From Diabrotica undecimpunctata (taxonomy: Eukaryota > Arthropoda > Insecta > Coleoptera > Chrysomelidae), in contig NC_092811.1 in NCBI RefSeq assembly GCF_040954645.1, positions 117,749,343 through 117,813,342 of the forward strand: 64,000 bases of DNA, read 5' to 3'. This document shows, in pieces, positions 21,990 through 32,377 of the stretch (position 1 is the first letter of the stretch; each line of letters begins with the position of its first letter). A program made the position numbers and the translations under genes. The notes beneath the pieces were generated by a model. The model saw only the letters and a program-made list of their open reading frames with translations, made no database searches and had not been told where the DNA came from.

Positions 21990-22309
21990 AATGAAGGAAT
22001 ATATTTTTTAAAATTATTTTGTTCTGATTTTTGTCACTTTGGTTTTAAAAATCAAAGAATGGAAAAATCATAATATCTTGTTTAATATTGTTTCGATAAT
22101 TTTATACATTATTTAATTTTCCAAACTATTTTATTTATCATTGAATATTTGGTAGATATAGTAGTCATGGGCGTAGAGATGAAAGGGACAAATATAATGA
22201 TTTTTATTTTAAATTTCTGTTATTTATATGTTTATATGTATGGAGATAAATCTCAAAAAAGTCGATTTTATTTTTAAATTAAGATTTTTTTTAAATATAT
22301 ATGATACTA

Positions 22310-23864
22310 TAGTAAAATTCATTAACCGATGCAGGAAGATGTAAACATTAACACGTGTAGGCCTGCAACAGGGCCGCATTTGGGATTATCTTTTTGTTTA
22401 GTCAGAATCTATATTATCTTATAAAATACGAGATTTATATTTTAATTTTGCAAAAGTGCTCGACAAAGAACCTGATTGTTTTAGTTGATATCCGATAATA
22501 GGAACCATTTATACAGGGCGAAAAACCCAAGAATTTATTTTTTTGCCAACAATTTTATGTACAGAGTGCCTGCAAAAAATATAAGTTTTATTTCTAATTT
22601 TATTATTAATATGTCGTGACTCGTCACTGTTAAATTATCTAAATCTGAAAATTTTGGGGAATGTATATGTAGGTACTATAAATATGTCATCAGAACAAAA
22701 CGTAAAGTTTATAAGCTCTCATCTTTTGAAGATATTCTCTTCGCCACATCACAATATCGTCTCTATCTAGTAAAAGAGTGTTTCTTCCCCTACGTTTGTA
22801 TTGAAAATTAAGTTTTTCAATATTCGGTAAAATGTGGTTTTCGAAAAATTTGGCATATCAGGGTCATAGTTCAACTTCTTTAAAACCTTATCAACGGTGG
22901 GTATTTCGTTGCTCATAAAAAAATTATGAACCAGTCTTCTAATTTTGGCATTTTTGTCAAAATCATCAATTTTGTCAAACTTCTTTTTCCGAGTCAAATA
23001 TACTTTTGGTCCAGCGAATTGATGATTCGTTTTGTATTCCTTTATCACCGTAAACACACTTCTATCACAAACTCCAACTTTATTAGCCACTTTTTTCACA
23101 ATATCTTCAACCACTAACCCCGGATTTTCTTGTCTTTCACATTTAAAAACATTTAAAATTATTTCTTTAACTTCAACGCTAAGAGGGCTTCTTTTACTTC
23201 GTTTTCGAGGAGGACTCCATGTATTTTCAACCAATTCATCAGCAGAATCAGTGGATGACAATTTTGGTTTCAATATGAGTTATTGAAATACGTGGTTATT
23301 GTTACAGTAATCACAATCACGTATAGATAGGGTCGTTATACAAATAAAAATATATACTTAAATAGTTTTAAAACGCACAACAAATAATTGCTAATTCAAC
23401 ATTAACAGCATAAATATAATTGATTGTCCTTTGACCATCAACATGACTAAAAATATACTCACAAATCGATTCAAATTACAAAATTTCAATACCGAAATAT
23501 AATACCTACTTAAATCGTGTCCGAACCTGTATGAGTTCCGACGACGTCGGCAGTAACGAAATAAAGATGGACATTTCGGTTAGTTTTTAAATATTCTTGA
23601 AGAACTGTTACTTGCATGTATGCATAAAATATTCATTAATTTTATGAATCGGATTATTTTTTTGCTTACTATGTATTCAGTAATAAAAATAATTTATATA
23701 CTATGCAATAAACACTAATAGTTGAGAAAATAAAAAAATTAATAAAGTGTCATAATTATACTGTTACTTATCGGAACGAGTAGACTCATTTGGAACATCT
23801 TTAACAATCATCTGTTAAATTTATCTTTGTTTATACGCCCTGCATCGCTTAATGAAAGTAGGTA
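22310..23864 (-). mobile_element. Tc1/mariner-superfamily element (non-autonomous) with TA duplication
   Basis: TA at 22308-22309 and 23865-23866 flanks inverted ends that share TTCATTAA(C/G)CGATGCAGG (22318 on, and the reverse of about 23839-23856). Family X copy B has GATACTAGTGACG where copy A has GATACTA + element + TAGTGACG, so copy B supplies the empty site and confirms the TA duplication. The 1555-bp element keeps only the N-terminal half of a transposase. Confidence 0.85.
22690..23273 (-). pseudogene. N-terminal half of a DDE (IS630-Tc1-mariner type) transposase
   Basis: The minus-strand ORF from ATG 23273 reads MKPKLSSTDSADELVENTW, a basic PPRKRSKRSPLS, then VKEIILNVFKCERQENPG and VGVCDRSVFTVIKEYK (helix-turn-helix type DNA-binding segment), then PNFSKTTFYRILKN. 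After a shift near 22800 another frame continues RNTLLLDRDDIVMWRREYLQ, which matches the WRRKYFKEIR start of the fragment at 57034, and then ends. The catalytic DDE domain is absent, so it cannot act alone. It belongs to the same transposase family as the fragments at 56645-57478 and 41216-42085. Confidence 0.75.
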
Positions 23865-24059
23865 TAGTGACGTTATCCATCTGGGAAGAAAGATTTATTC
23901 TTTCACCGAGAATTAATTTAATAAGATTTTCACAATTTAGTGGGGATTTAGTAATGATTGTGCAGATTGACTCCCATATAAATTTGTAACGGCGAACGCG
24001 TGTATAGAAGTATAACTTCTACCGGCAGTCCCACTGGACTGCGACACCCGTTTTTTTTT

Positions 24060-25024
24060 ACTGGTTAGGCTACTTATGCTTAACACTAACTAATACGCTT
24101 TCCAGCTTTGCTATCTTTTCCTCTGCTTTTTTATTTGAATTTTTAAGGGCCTTTCAAATGCCCCGAGAGGGTCAAGAGTCCCTAGATACTTCATCTCCTT
24201 TTTGACAGGAACCTTTAAGCTCTCTACTTATATGAAAATGGGTCTGTTACGTTGTTCATTTTATAGGAAAAAAATTTCACCGCATACTCTGTGTTTCGTT
24301 CCAATCTAGTCTAGATATAAAAATTTACGCAAGGTGGTCCTTAATGCGATTCTGTGTAAGTATATATATATCATTTCAATGATAATAAATGCCTTCACTA
24401 CACAAAGATTTCTTTTGGTTGAAATAAATGCCAGCTTTTACGTCATTTATATAAGTTTTAAAGAGTCTATTCTATATTATAAATGCAGACACGCCGTACA
24501 TAACGTTAATAAATCATAACAGCGTCGAATACCAAATGTTACTTGAATAGTCTCCGCCAGAGGGCAGAAGAGGTAAGCAATGAGGGTTCTGTCATCGCCG
24601 AGGGCGATTTTGCTCACGAGTTTCGTAGTCCATCGGCTGAAAACAGATACATATTGCTGCCTGTGTTCTTCTCGTTTTGTATTAGAAACTTAAATGACTA
24701 TTATGGAGTGTGTTTACCTAAATCACGTCAAATAATACAATAATCTGTAAAATGTTAAAATGAGTAGATATGTATATAATGCCTTTGATCAAACTGTACC
24801 TAAGTTGGACTTTTAGAAAATCAATGTAGTGTGGTCTATTTTTCAGTAAGAATAATATACCGTCATAGATTAATGTAGCTGCTGCAAAACATCAATAATT
24901 TTTGGATTATATAATAACTTGTATCCGTCATCCAGTGTCAAAAATACGTCTTATGAACCCATGTTTTTAACATTTAGATTAAAATACATTATTAGGTTCA
25001 TTGATTTGAATATTTCATACTCTT

Positions 25025-25027
<3 letters not shown>
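24060..25027. other. AT-rich intergenic sequence, no recognised gene
   Basis: No known motif stands out on either strand. A patch at 24545-24690 is GC-richer (CGCCAGAGGGCAG, CGCCGAGGGCG) but unassigned. Confidence 0.4.

Positions 25028-25091
<64 letters not shown>
25028..25091. repeat. (TA)n microsatellite
   Basis: An uninterrupted TA run of about 64 bases. It sits exactly at the left edge of the inverted half of a LINE and is probably connected with how that insertion was primed. The IYIYIY reading frames across it are artefacts. Confidence 0.95.
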
Positions 25092-25093
<2 letters not shown>

Positions 25094-25740
25094 CTATTAG
25101 TTCCGTATATCTGTGGTCAATTCTGCTGTTAATATCAAAGAACTTTCCACTGCTCAATGTTCGACACTGTCGAAAGCTTTTTCGAAATCTGTGAACGCTA
25201 TATATAGAGGAATGTGGTATTCATTTGTTCGTTCTATAAGTATTTTCATACTTGTGCTGAATCCCTTTCTAAAACCAGCTTGTTCTTTCGACTGGTATCC
25301 GTCCAATTTGTTGTCAATATATTGGTTAAAATTTTTGTTAGGAGTTTATACATTACATTGAGGAGTGTTATAGGACGGTAGTTTTTTATATTTGCTTGGT
25401 CTCCTTTCTTGTGTAGGATAATGGTTACGGATTCCTTCCAGTTGTTTGGGATTCCTTTTTCTTTTATTATGCTGTTAAAAAGGGAATGTAGAGTATTATT
25501 TACCATTTTTCCACCATATTTCAGCATCTCTGCAGTTATTCCATCTTTTCCAGGCGATTTGTTGTTTTTCATTTCTTTAAATGCCTTCTATATTTCTGAT
25601 TTGCTTATTTCTGGCTGTAGTTCTGAGTTGACATTTTTTATTTTAACCTTAAGTTTGGTTTTTAATTTCTTCTGGTGGTTCCTTTTTGGTTTTATATAAT
25701 TCTGAGTAGAAATGGTGGATTATATTTATGATGTCATCTT
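25092..25740 (-). pseudogene. LINE reverse transcriptase, 5' half (inverted segment)
   Basis: The minus strand reads KNNKSPGKDGITAEMLKYGG (start of RT fingers), GIPNNWKESVTIILHKKGDQ, IKNYRPITLLNVMYKLLTKI, then broken frames with KLVLERDS (from QAGFRKG...), NEYHIPLYIAFTDFEKAFDS (box A, catalytic Asp region) and INSRIDHRYTELIANIY, where it meets the TA run. At least three frames are used. This is an RTE-like endonuclease/RT LINE. Confidence 0.8.
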
Positions 25741-25754
25741 TAATGTTTAATGTT

Positions 25755-26710
25755 TAATGTAAGGAACAAAATCAATACAAATAAATAGAGGCGTGAGACA
25801 GGGTGACACAATATCACCGAAACTTTTCAATCGGGCTCTAGAAGATATTTTTAAAAATCTACAAGAAAAATAAACCCATATACATATAACCATTTACAAA
25901 GATTTAACCTCTTTTTTTTATATTTTTAAAAAATTATAATGGGAAGAAAAAGGTATAAAAATTTGTGGACAACGCCGGAACCATCTAAGGTACGCTGATG
26001 ACTTCGCATTGATAACCGATAAAAAAGAAGAATTATTTGAAATGATGAAAGAACTGGATGTAGAAGCTGGAAAGATAGGCCTTAATATGAATTACAGCAA
26101 AACCAAAATCATAACAAATACAGACGAAGATATCACAATGAGGATCGGACAAGATGAAATAAAACAAGTTGAGCATTATAAATATCTAGGTCAAACTATA
26201 AAACTTACCAAAGAAAACCAAACAGCAGAGATATAAAGACGAGTTAGACTGGCATGGGCGACATTTGGCAAACTAAGCTACATTCTTAAAAACAAAAGAT
26301 ATCCACAGCATCTTAAGACCAAAGTATATAATCAATGCGTACTCCCTGATCTCACTTGTGGCTCAATCCAAACGTGGACATTTTCAAAAGCAAACATGGA
26401 TAAAATCATAAAAACCCAAAGAGCAGTGGAAAGACAAATGTTGCACATAAGACTAATGGATAAAAAGAGAAACGAGTGGATAAGAGAGAAAACAAAAGGG
26501 AGGGATGTTAGACAAGAAGTTGCAAAATTGAAATGGAGATTTGCCGGACACAACATAAGACAAAAAGAAGACCGACGAAACAAAATTCTTATAAGTTGGA
26601 GACCGTAGGAATATAAACGAAGCAGAGGAAGGCCCCAAATGAGATGGGGAGATTATATCAAGAAGCACGTGGGCTCTAGGTGGACGACTGTAGCGACAGA
26701 CTTGAAATAA
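25755..26710 (+). pseudogene. LINE reverse transcriptase, 3' half and C-terminus
   Basis: The plus strand reads INRGVRQGDTISPKLFN, ALEDIFKNL, then after an AT-rich indel NHLRYADDFALITDKKEEL (YADD box near 25995), MNYSKTKIITNTDED, HYKYLGQTIKLTKENQ, ARRVRLAW-like RRVRLAWATFGKL, then RQMLHIRLMDKKRNEWIREK, WRFAGHNIRQKEDRR and GRPQMRWGDYIKK. It continues the protein begun on the opposite strand at 25092-25740. Stops at 26007, 26234 and 26606 disable it. Confidence 0.82.
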
Positions 26711-26862
26711 AATGCACGAACTGAGAAAACAGAAAGAACCTATAGTTGAAGAATAAACTGCATGTGAAAAACAACGAAAATCAAGAAAAGTGTTTATACG
26801 TTGCGAGATAAATTTCTGTGATAACGGGAAAAATAATAAAAAATTTATGGAATGTAGATCGA

Positions 26863-26885
26863 TCTCTCTCTCTGTCTCTCTCTCT
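26863..26885. repeat. (CT)n microsatellite
   Basis: TCTCTCTCTCTGTCTCTCTC, simple repeat with one interruption, next to a LINE fragment. Confidence 0.9.
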
Positions 26886-26887
26886 TT

Positions 26888-27073
26888 TCAGTCTTGATCT
26901 ACAAAGTCTAAAAAGATCTCTGTCTCCGGGGATATTTCTTTTAACTTATGCATACGTCTTTTACATGTTCCTGTAACTTGGTCGATCCATCTTGTTGGGG
27001 ATCTTTCTCGTGATCTTCGTAGATTTAATTTCCAGTCATTTTCATTAGTTGTAGTATTAGTAAAATTTTTCAT
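26888..27073 (-). pseudogene. LINE C-terminal fragment
   Basis: The minus strand encodes WKLNLRRSRERSPTRWIDQV followed by TGTCKRRMHKL. The R-S-R-G/E-R-x-P-x-x-RW-x-D pattern is the usual C-terminal signature of endonuclease/RT LINEs (compare GRPQMRWGDYI at 26630). Only about 60 codons remain, and the family cannot be fixed. Confidence 0.55.
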
Positions 27074-27191
27074 TATTATTTAGCGGCCTTACATAATTAC
27101 GTATCTCTTTGTTAGGTTTTTAGTAGGCATAAGTAAATTTGTTAAAATCACTTCTATCTTTATATTTATTGGGCTAGATTTAAGCATTTTA

Positions 27192-27987
27192 TGGCCAGTT
27201 TTACAATCAGTGGTTAACCCTAGGAGTTTAGTAACCTTTACCCCTAGTTTAACCGACAGATGCCGTTTCACATTCACGGATTCGGTTATGATCACTTAAC
27301 CTTCGTTTTATTTTTCTTATGTTGGTAGGAAATTATGGGCAATAATCAGATTTTTATGGAATATTGTCAGTAAATATTATGGACATTGACCAGTAGATGT
27401 GTTATGACACATTTGTCACGTTAGATCGAAAACAATATACAAATATTATTCTCATTTTCAAGTTCTGTTCTAGTGTGGTAGTTTGTTCTAAGTAATGGTT
27501 GTTTTTTCTTCCAAGTTAAAATTAAAATTATAAAATGGATTCCACAAAAATGTTCTGAAGAGATCTATCTTCAGAGATGTATCTTAAATTTGCTCCAAAA
27601 TATTTTCAACTGTGTTCTTTGAGAATCTAAACCGACAGAAAAAATCTTCATGGTTTAATTCTTCAAAATGACTTGTTCTATGCCTAATGATTCTTGGTCT
27701 GCTAGCTTCCTCATCACTGCTAAAAGCATTTACATCATATAAATCCATATCTGATTAATTAATAATTTACGTGTCTGTCTACACTCTGTCAATGTTAACA
27801 AAACGAAATTCGAAATTAGGTTAGGGTATCCTGATCAAGCTCTAAACCACCGCTTTTACTTTGGGTTAAAAATATTGTAGGTTAACCACAACCGGAGCTG
27901 TTGACCTTATATTGTGAAACCTATATTTCAGGGTAACCGCTGGTTATCTCTTAACCACAAGGTAACTTTACTTTCTGAAACCGGCCG
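27192..27987 (-). mobile_element. PIF/Harbinger-like element, non-autonomous, TTA target duplication
   Basis: TTA at 27189-27191 and 27988-27990 flanks ends TGGCCAGTTTTACA and, reversed, CGGCCGGTTTCAGA, which share GGCC(A/G)GTTT. GGTTAA motifs recur inside both ends. The length is 796 bp. It keeps the first exon of a Harbinger-type transposase on the minus strand. The 3-bp TWA duplication and transposase wording fit PIF/Harbinger. Confidence 0.7.
27584..27748 (-). pseudogene. Harbinger-like transposase N-terminal fragment
   Basis: From ATG 27748 the minus strand reads MDLYDVNAFSSDEEASRPR, then IIRHRTSHFEELN, DFFCRFRFSKNTVENILEQI and a stop. The D-F-F-x-R-F-R-x-x-K pattern followed by V-x-x-I-L is the start of PIF/Harbinger (HARBI1-like) transposases. 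The DDE domain is missing. It lies inside the 796-bp TTA-flanked element. Confidence 0.65.
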
Positions 27988-28149
27988 TTAGGAAGCAGTC
28001 TCGCTGGTACATTACAGCCAATTACCTATTCTCAGTGAACCAGTACTTATAGAACCATAGATTGATTATTTATTTAGTACACATGGGAGTTTTATCATCA
28101 GCCTCTCAACAACGTTTATAGAGAAGAATGCTTATTCACTTCATGGCAT

Positions 28150-30740
28150 TAGTGTTTTTTAGAGAAAATAAGTTCTTGCATCATCATATGATTGAAACAC
28201 TTATTATACAGTTGATCAATATTTAATATTTCACTTTCTCTATATAATAAGTTAGTTGCATACCTTCTATTTTTGAACAGCATAATTTTTATGACCCATT
28301 TTTGTGCTATTCTGAGTTTTGAAAGAATTGTTGTATCCGCATTTCCCCAAACTACTATGCCATAACCAATTACCGATTCTATAAACGCATAATATACCTG
28401 CTTAAGTACTTTAAAATTTAGTATGTTTCTTAATTCGTAGAATTTAAAAATAGCTTTCCAACTTTATTAGTTACATAATTTATATGTTCTTTGCATTGAA
28501 AAGTTTCATCAATGTATATTCCCAAGTACTTTAAAAATGGTGTCCTTTCAACTACTTTATTACAACTATCGTTATTATCTAATTTACAGCCCACTTTATG
28601 TAATTTAATGTTTTGAAAATCTGGCAATGAACGAGTAGACATCGAGAAAGTGATAATCTTAGTTTTCTCAACATTTAGTGAGAGTAAGCTATCTTCTAAC
28701 AACCCATTAATTTTTTGAAAAGCCAATTCAGCATTTCTTTTTACTGCGTCCCAATCATCTCCACTAATTACAGCCACAGAATCATCTGCATAAGAAAAGA
28801 TGTCATCTTTATCTAGCAAAGACATAATTTCATTTATATATACATTGAATAACAGAGCTGACAACACAGTACCCTGTGGCACCCCTACCTCTAGTTCCAG
28901 TCTTTCACTTTCTGTCTCTGATATTTTTACACTTTGTTTCCTGCCTGTTAAATAAGATTTTACTAATTTATTAGGAATACCTCTTATGCCTATCATATCT
29001 AAACGCTTTAAAAGAATTGGGTGTGCTACAGTGTCAAATGCTTTGCGAAGATCCATGAATATACCTATTACTTTCTTACCTTCATCAAGTTTTTTTTGTA
29101 TTTTTTCTGTAACTTTACAAAGTGCATTTTCGGTGCTACAGCCTTCCCTGAACGCAAACTGATTTGAGTGTAGAATTTTATTTTTTTCTAGATATTTTAG
29201 TAGTTTTGTTTTAAAGCATTTTTTAATTATTTTACTTACAGTACTAGTTAACGCAATCGGTCTATAGTTGTTTGTAGACTTTCTGTCACCTTGCTTATAT
29301 AATGGCAGTACTATTGTCGTTTTTAAAATTTCTGGGAAGACTCCAGTACCAAATACTATATTAATAATATGCTGAAGTGGCTTTATTAACTTTTCTTTAT
29401 ATTTTTTAATTAAATTTGAACAAATGTTATCTTCACCTCCCTTCACCCCATTTTTTAGGCTTTGTATCTCTCTCAATATTTATTGTTCATTGCATGGAGT
29501 TAATAAGAATGAATTTAACCCCCTTTTTTTACCACCGCTATCTCTCCTGTCAGGACACTGCATGATTTTATCAGCTAATGTTTTTCCTATACTAGTAAAA
29601 TATGTATTAAATTCATTTGCAACGTATTTTTTATCATTTAGCTCTACATTATCGCTATTTACAATTGTTCTAATTTCTGTCTTACATACTTCATCATTAG
29701 TAGCTTGTTTTATTACCTTCCATAGTTTTTTGGGATCATTTGCATTATTTTGTACTAGCTTTTTATAGTAAAAGTATTTTGCATTTTGTATTAGTTTAGA
29801 TAGAGTTTTTCTATACATCCTATATTTATTTATAAGAAATAAATTATTATTATTTAAAGTACACTCTTTTTTTAACCTATCCCTTTTTCTTATTGAAACT
29901 ATTAGTCCCCCCGTAATCCATGGTTTCAATCTTTCTTTTTTACAACCTACATTAATAGTTTTTGTTGACCTTACAATCATATTTTTAGTTTTATCAATAA
30001 AAAGCTTTGTACTTACATTCACATCATGTGTTCCGAGAACATCATCCCATTCCGCTGCTTCCAAAAATCCATCAAGTTTCTCATAATTAATTAGATTGTA
30101 AGATTTTTTTGTTATTTTTAGAATTAACATGACCTAGAATTGGTATATTAAGCAGAATGGGATCATGATCCGTAAGATTATGTTCTAATATGACAGCATG
30201 CATTTTTTGAAAGATTTTATTATTACACCTTAGAAAATAATGATCCAAACATGTCTTAGAGTCTCCTATTTTTCTAGTTGCTTTATTTATTACACTAGAG
30301 AAACCAAACCCTTGCATTGTTGTTAAATAGTTATTTGTAGTATCTTCTTCTGTTGTAAGTAAGTTAATGTTCATGTCACCCACCATCACATACATTTTAT
30401 TTTGTTCAAAAGTTGTTTTTAACATAATTCTATTTAGGTTCTTTATAAACTCTTCTTTCTCTGTTGAAAAACATCTATAAGTTGCAAAAATCACTTGGTT
30501 TTTGTTATTTTTTTCTATTGTGGTTTTTAACATTTTAAGGTTGTTTTCTTTAATTATTTGACAATCTACAATATACTCCTGCTTAACATAAACAACACAC
30601 CCATCGCATCTATTTAGTGTGCTATCATTGAAATATATATTGTATCCTGGAATATGAAAATCTGTTAAATTATACAATTTATGAGACTCAGACATCACTA
30701 TCACATCAAAGTTTTTCTCCGTATATTCTAAAAAAACCAA
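28150..30740 (-). pseudogene. CR1-like ORF2: endonuclease and reverse transcriptase
   Basis: Minus-strand blocks in order: endonuclease (30740-30087) with FDVIVMSESH, CDGCVVYVKQEYIVDC, MVGDMNINLL, KTCLDHYFLR and LTDHDPILLNI; linker (30130-29480) with RLKPWITGGL and NDPKKLWKVIKQ; reverse transcriptase (29476-28430) with GVKGGEDNICSNLIKK, YRPIALTSTVSKIIKKCFK, NQFAFREGCSTENAL, IGIFMDLRKAFDTV (box A), EVGVPQGTVLSALLFNVYI, IFSYADDSVAVI (box C, near 28790) and FLKYLGIYIDE; then FYELRNILNFKVLKQVYYAF to about 28150. Frameshifts lie near 30735 (T-run), 30100, 29478 and 28440. Sequence upstream of 30740 already reads like the endonuclease start (ITVININIRS). The C-terminal end is on the opposite strand at 31826. 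Confidence 0.85.
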
Positions 30741-30949
30741 AAACTGATTTTAAGTTTTGGTATATGCTTCTTATATTAATATTTATTACGGTAATATCTT
30801 GTAAATAATTGTCAAAAAAGTTTATCTCATTTAGATTATCACATTCGTAAGTTTCACTTGCCTTATAGTCATAAAAAATATTATTAATATCAGCGAATTT
30901 ATTAACAAAATTTCTTAATGTTTACATATTTTATGAGGAATGATTAGTA

Positions 30950-31792
30950 TTATGGCAAATCATTTTCGCCTCTTATCCTAATAGGAACATCTTTTTTAGT
31001 TTTCTTCAAATAAATGATTCCATTTGTACAATATGCTGCTTTGTATCCTTTATCTCTCCTAATTTCTCTAACCTTTTTAAAAAGCAAGCATTTATTTAAT
31101 GGTAAATCTACATTAAGATAAATTTTTCTTTCTGTGCCCTCCAGTTTACATTTATTTAAAGTGATTCCTGTTAACTGTTTAATTGTTTTTAGTACGTCCT
31201 TTTTTAATTGAACATTACTAAACTTTACTAAAATTAGTCCATCATCCTGGTTCTTCATTCTAAAACATTCCTTAATATCTTTTTCCTCAATCATTACTTC
31301 CATCGCTCTCAGTATCTTATTCATTATCTGAATAGGGCTTTTGATGACTTGTTTTGGAACGCCAGCAACTGTGATATTGCTTTCTTTTTCTCTAACTTCA
31401 ATATCATCCAACTTGCTTTCCATTATCTGTAATCGTTTTTTCATTTCTTGATTTTCATATTTTAGTATCTTAAGTTCCTCTAGGACAGACTCAAATCTAG
31501 TTTTCTGTTCCTCAAAAGAATCTGACATAAACTGCATAGCATCTTCCAATCCTTGTATTTTTTTGGTCATATTATCTTCCATTGGTTTGAGAAGCTGCTG
31601 GAAAGACTCTTTTATGATAGCTTTAATCTTTCTCTCGTCCATATCAGTGAAATTTTCAGTATTTTCACTCTTTTTACAAAGTTTTTGTGAACTAACCTCA
31701 CTTTTTTCGATGTTTTCACAGCATAGATATTTTCCGCCTATTGTTGCAGTTTCTACTCGCGTTGCACAACTGGGGTGGTAATTATGTGTCAT
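30950..31792 (-). CDS. CR1-like ORF1 protein (coiled coil, RNA-binding type), 5'-truncated
   Basis: This 280-codon open frame encodes a nucleic-acid-binding LINE ORF1 protein. It begins MTHNYHPSCATRVE, whose HPSC-x-C look suggests the end of a PHD-like zinc finger, so the true start probably lay further upstream and is lost. A long coiled-coil stretch follows (about residues 55-135, MDERKIKAIIKESFQQLL to QEMKKRLQIMESKLDDIEVR). Then comes a globular domain (SNITVAGVPKQV, CFRMKNQDDGLILVKF, KIYLNVDLPLNKCLLFKKVR) typical of ORF1 proteins with an RRM-like fold and CTD. No stop interrupts it. Only the 5' end is missing, because the inverted segment ends there. Confidence 0.75.
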   Translation of the reverse strand: MTHNYHPSCATRVETATIGGKYLCCENIEKSEVSSQKLCKKSENTENFTDMDERKIKAIIKESFQQLLKPMEDNMTKKIQGLEDAMQFMSDSFEEQKTRFESVLEELKILKYENQEMKKRLQIMESKLDDIEVREKESNITVAGVPKQVIKSPIQIMNKILRAMEVMIEEKDIKECFRMKNQDDGLILVKFSNVQLKKDVLKTIKQLTGITLNKCKLEGTERKIYLNVDLPLNKCLLFKKVREIRRDKGYKAAYCTNGIIYLKKTKKDVPIRIRGENDLP

Positions 31793-31825
31793 GTGTCATG
31801 ATTAACCTCGAATATATTTAGATTT

Positions 31826-32053
31826 ATGTTGAAAAATACATATTATAAAGTAAACATAGAACACGGTATAAATACAAGAAATGTAACCCTAAATAACGTA
31901 AAAGTGAGCGGTCCTAAACATACACTATGTCAGAACCATATATATACTGTAGGACCAAAATTATTTAATAAGTTACCACAGAATATTAGGGCAAAACCTT
32001 ACCATAAAGTAAAAAAAGAAATCTTTAAATGGATTAGAGACAACATAAAATAG
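31826..32053 (+). pseudogene. CR1-like ORF2 C-terminal end (sense 3' segment)
   Basis: MLKNTYYKVNIEHGINTRN, then HIYTVGPKLFNKLPQNIRAK and KVKKEIFKWIRDNIK, followed by stop. The order Y/INTR...GPKLFNKLP...K-x-x-W is the conserved last segment of CR1-type ORF2 proteins. It continues the protein that stops at 28150 on the other strand. The 3' UTR runs to the TAAATAAATAAAT run near 32375. Confidence 0.75.
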
Positions 32054-32377
32054 GGAATTATTTAAAACAAAAAATTACTTTTAGTTTAATTTTATTAGAA
32101 AAATTGTATGTTTAATTTATATTGTTTTTATTATTTTTTGTTAAATGATTGATAAAAACGTCATTAGTTAATTGTAAATGATATGTGAAATGACACACTC
32201 ACAATATCCTAGATATCATTGTGTGTCAAAACGGTTAGCAGTAGGATTTAGTGTTAAGGAGGTGTAAAGGAAACTAAATTATTGTTAATTTTTACTACTA
32301 TTCTATTACTGAAATGTGATTTATTGTCTAGTATTTGTATTTACACTGTACTATTGCTAATAAATAAATAAATATTA

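Larger units (their letters stand above)
21537..24059 (+). mobile_element. Family X copy A (inverted-repeat element), split by a TA element
   Basis: The left end, GAAATTATACTTCTATACGC (21538 on), is inverted at the right end, GTATAGAAGTATAACTTC (near 24001-24018). Similarity runs about 65-70 bp inward. The right end continues past the inverted repeat with a hairpin, GGCAGTCC-CACT-GGACTGC, and a run of nine T. Inside are a GAGAGA/TCTCTC hairpin (about 21622-21658) and a tRNA-like A/B-box segment (21935-21989). No protein belongs to the family itself. Copies B (38528-39484) and C (54744-55757) share both ends. Positions 22310-23864 are a later insertion. Confidence 0.75.
25028..26765 (+). mobile_element. 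LINE with inverted 5' half (twin-priming structure)
   Basis: Positions 25740 to 25092 carry the first half of a reverse transcriptase on the minus strand. Positions 25755 to 26710 carry the second half, from GVRQGDTISPK onward, on the plus strand. No RT region is duplicated and only about 20 codons are missing between the halves. An inverted upstream part followed directly by a sense 3' part is the signature of twin priming during LINE insertion. The left breakpoint lies in the TA microsatellite. The 3' end is near 26760. A tiny 3' end of the same family lies at 40325-40385. Confidence 0.8.
28150..32377 (+). mobile_element. CR1-like LINE, ORF1 + ORF2, with large 5' inversion (twin priming)
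   Basis: On the minus strand ORF1 (31792-30950) and ORF2 (about 30900 to 28150) run in order. The protein breaks off at about 28150 (QLYNKCFNHMMMQELIFSKK). Its missing C-terminus is found on the plus strand at 31805-32053, immediately to the right of the ORF1 start, followed by a 3' end closing in AATAAATAAATAAAT near 32360-32375. An inverted 5' segment of about 3.6 kb joined to a sense 3' segment is the twin-priming arrangement. The original element was nearly full length. I could not fix the target duplication. Confidence 0.82.

Noticed and set aside
21929..22000. Possible genuine tRNA genes at the A/B-box segments of family X.
   Set aside because: Anticodon and acceptor stems cannot be drawn convincingly; better read as tRNA-like promoter elements in a repeat.
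24001..24018. GTATAGAAGTATAACTTC in family X resembles part of a loxP arm (ATAACTTC).
   Set aside because: Only eight bases match and no tyrosine recombinase gene is near; the similarity is chance.
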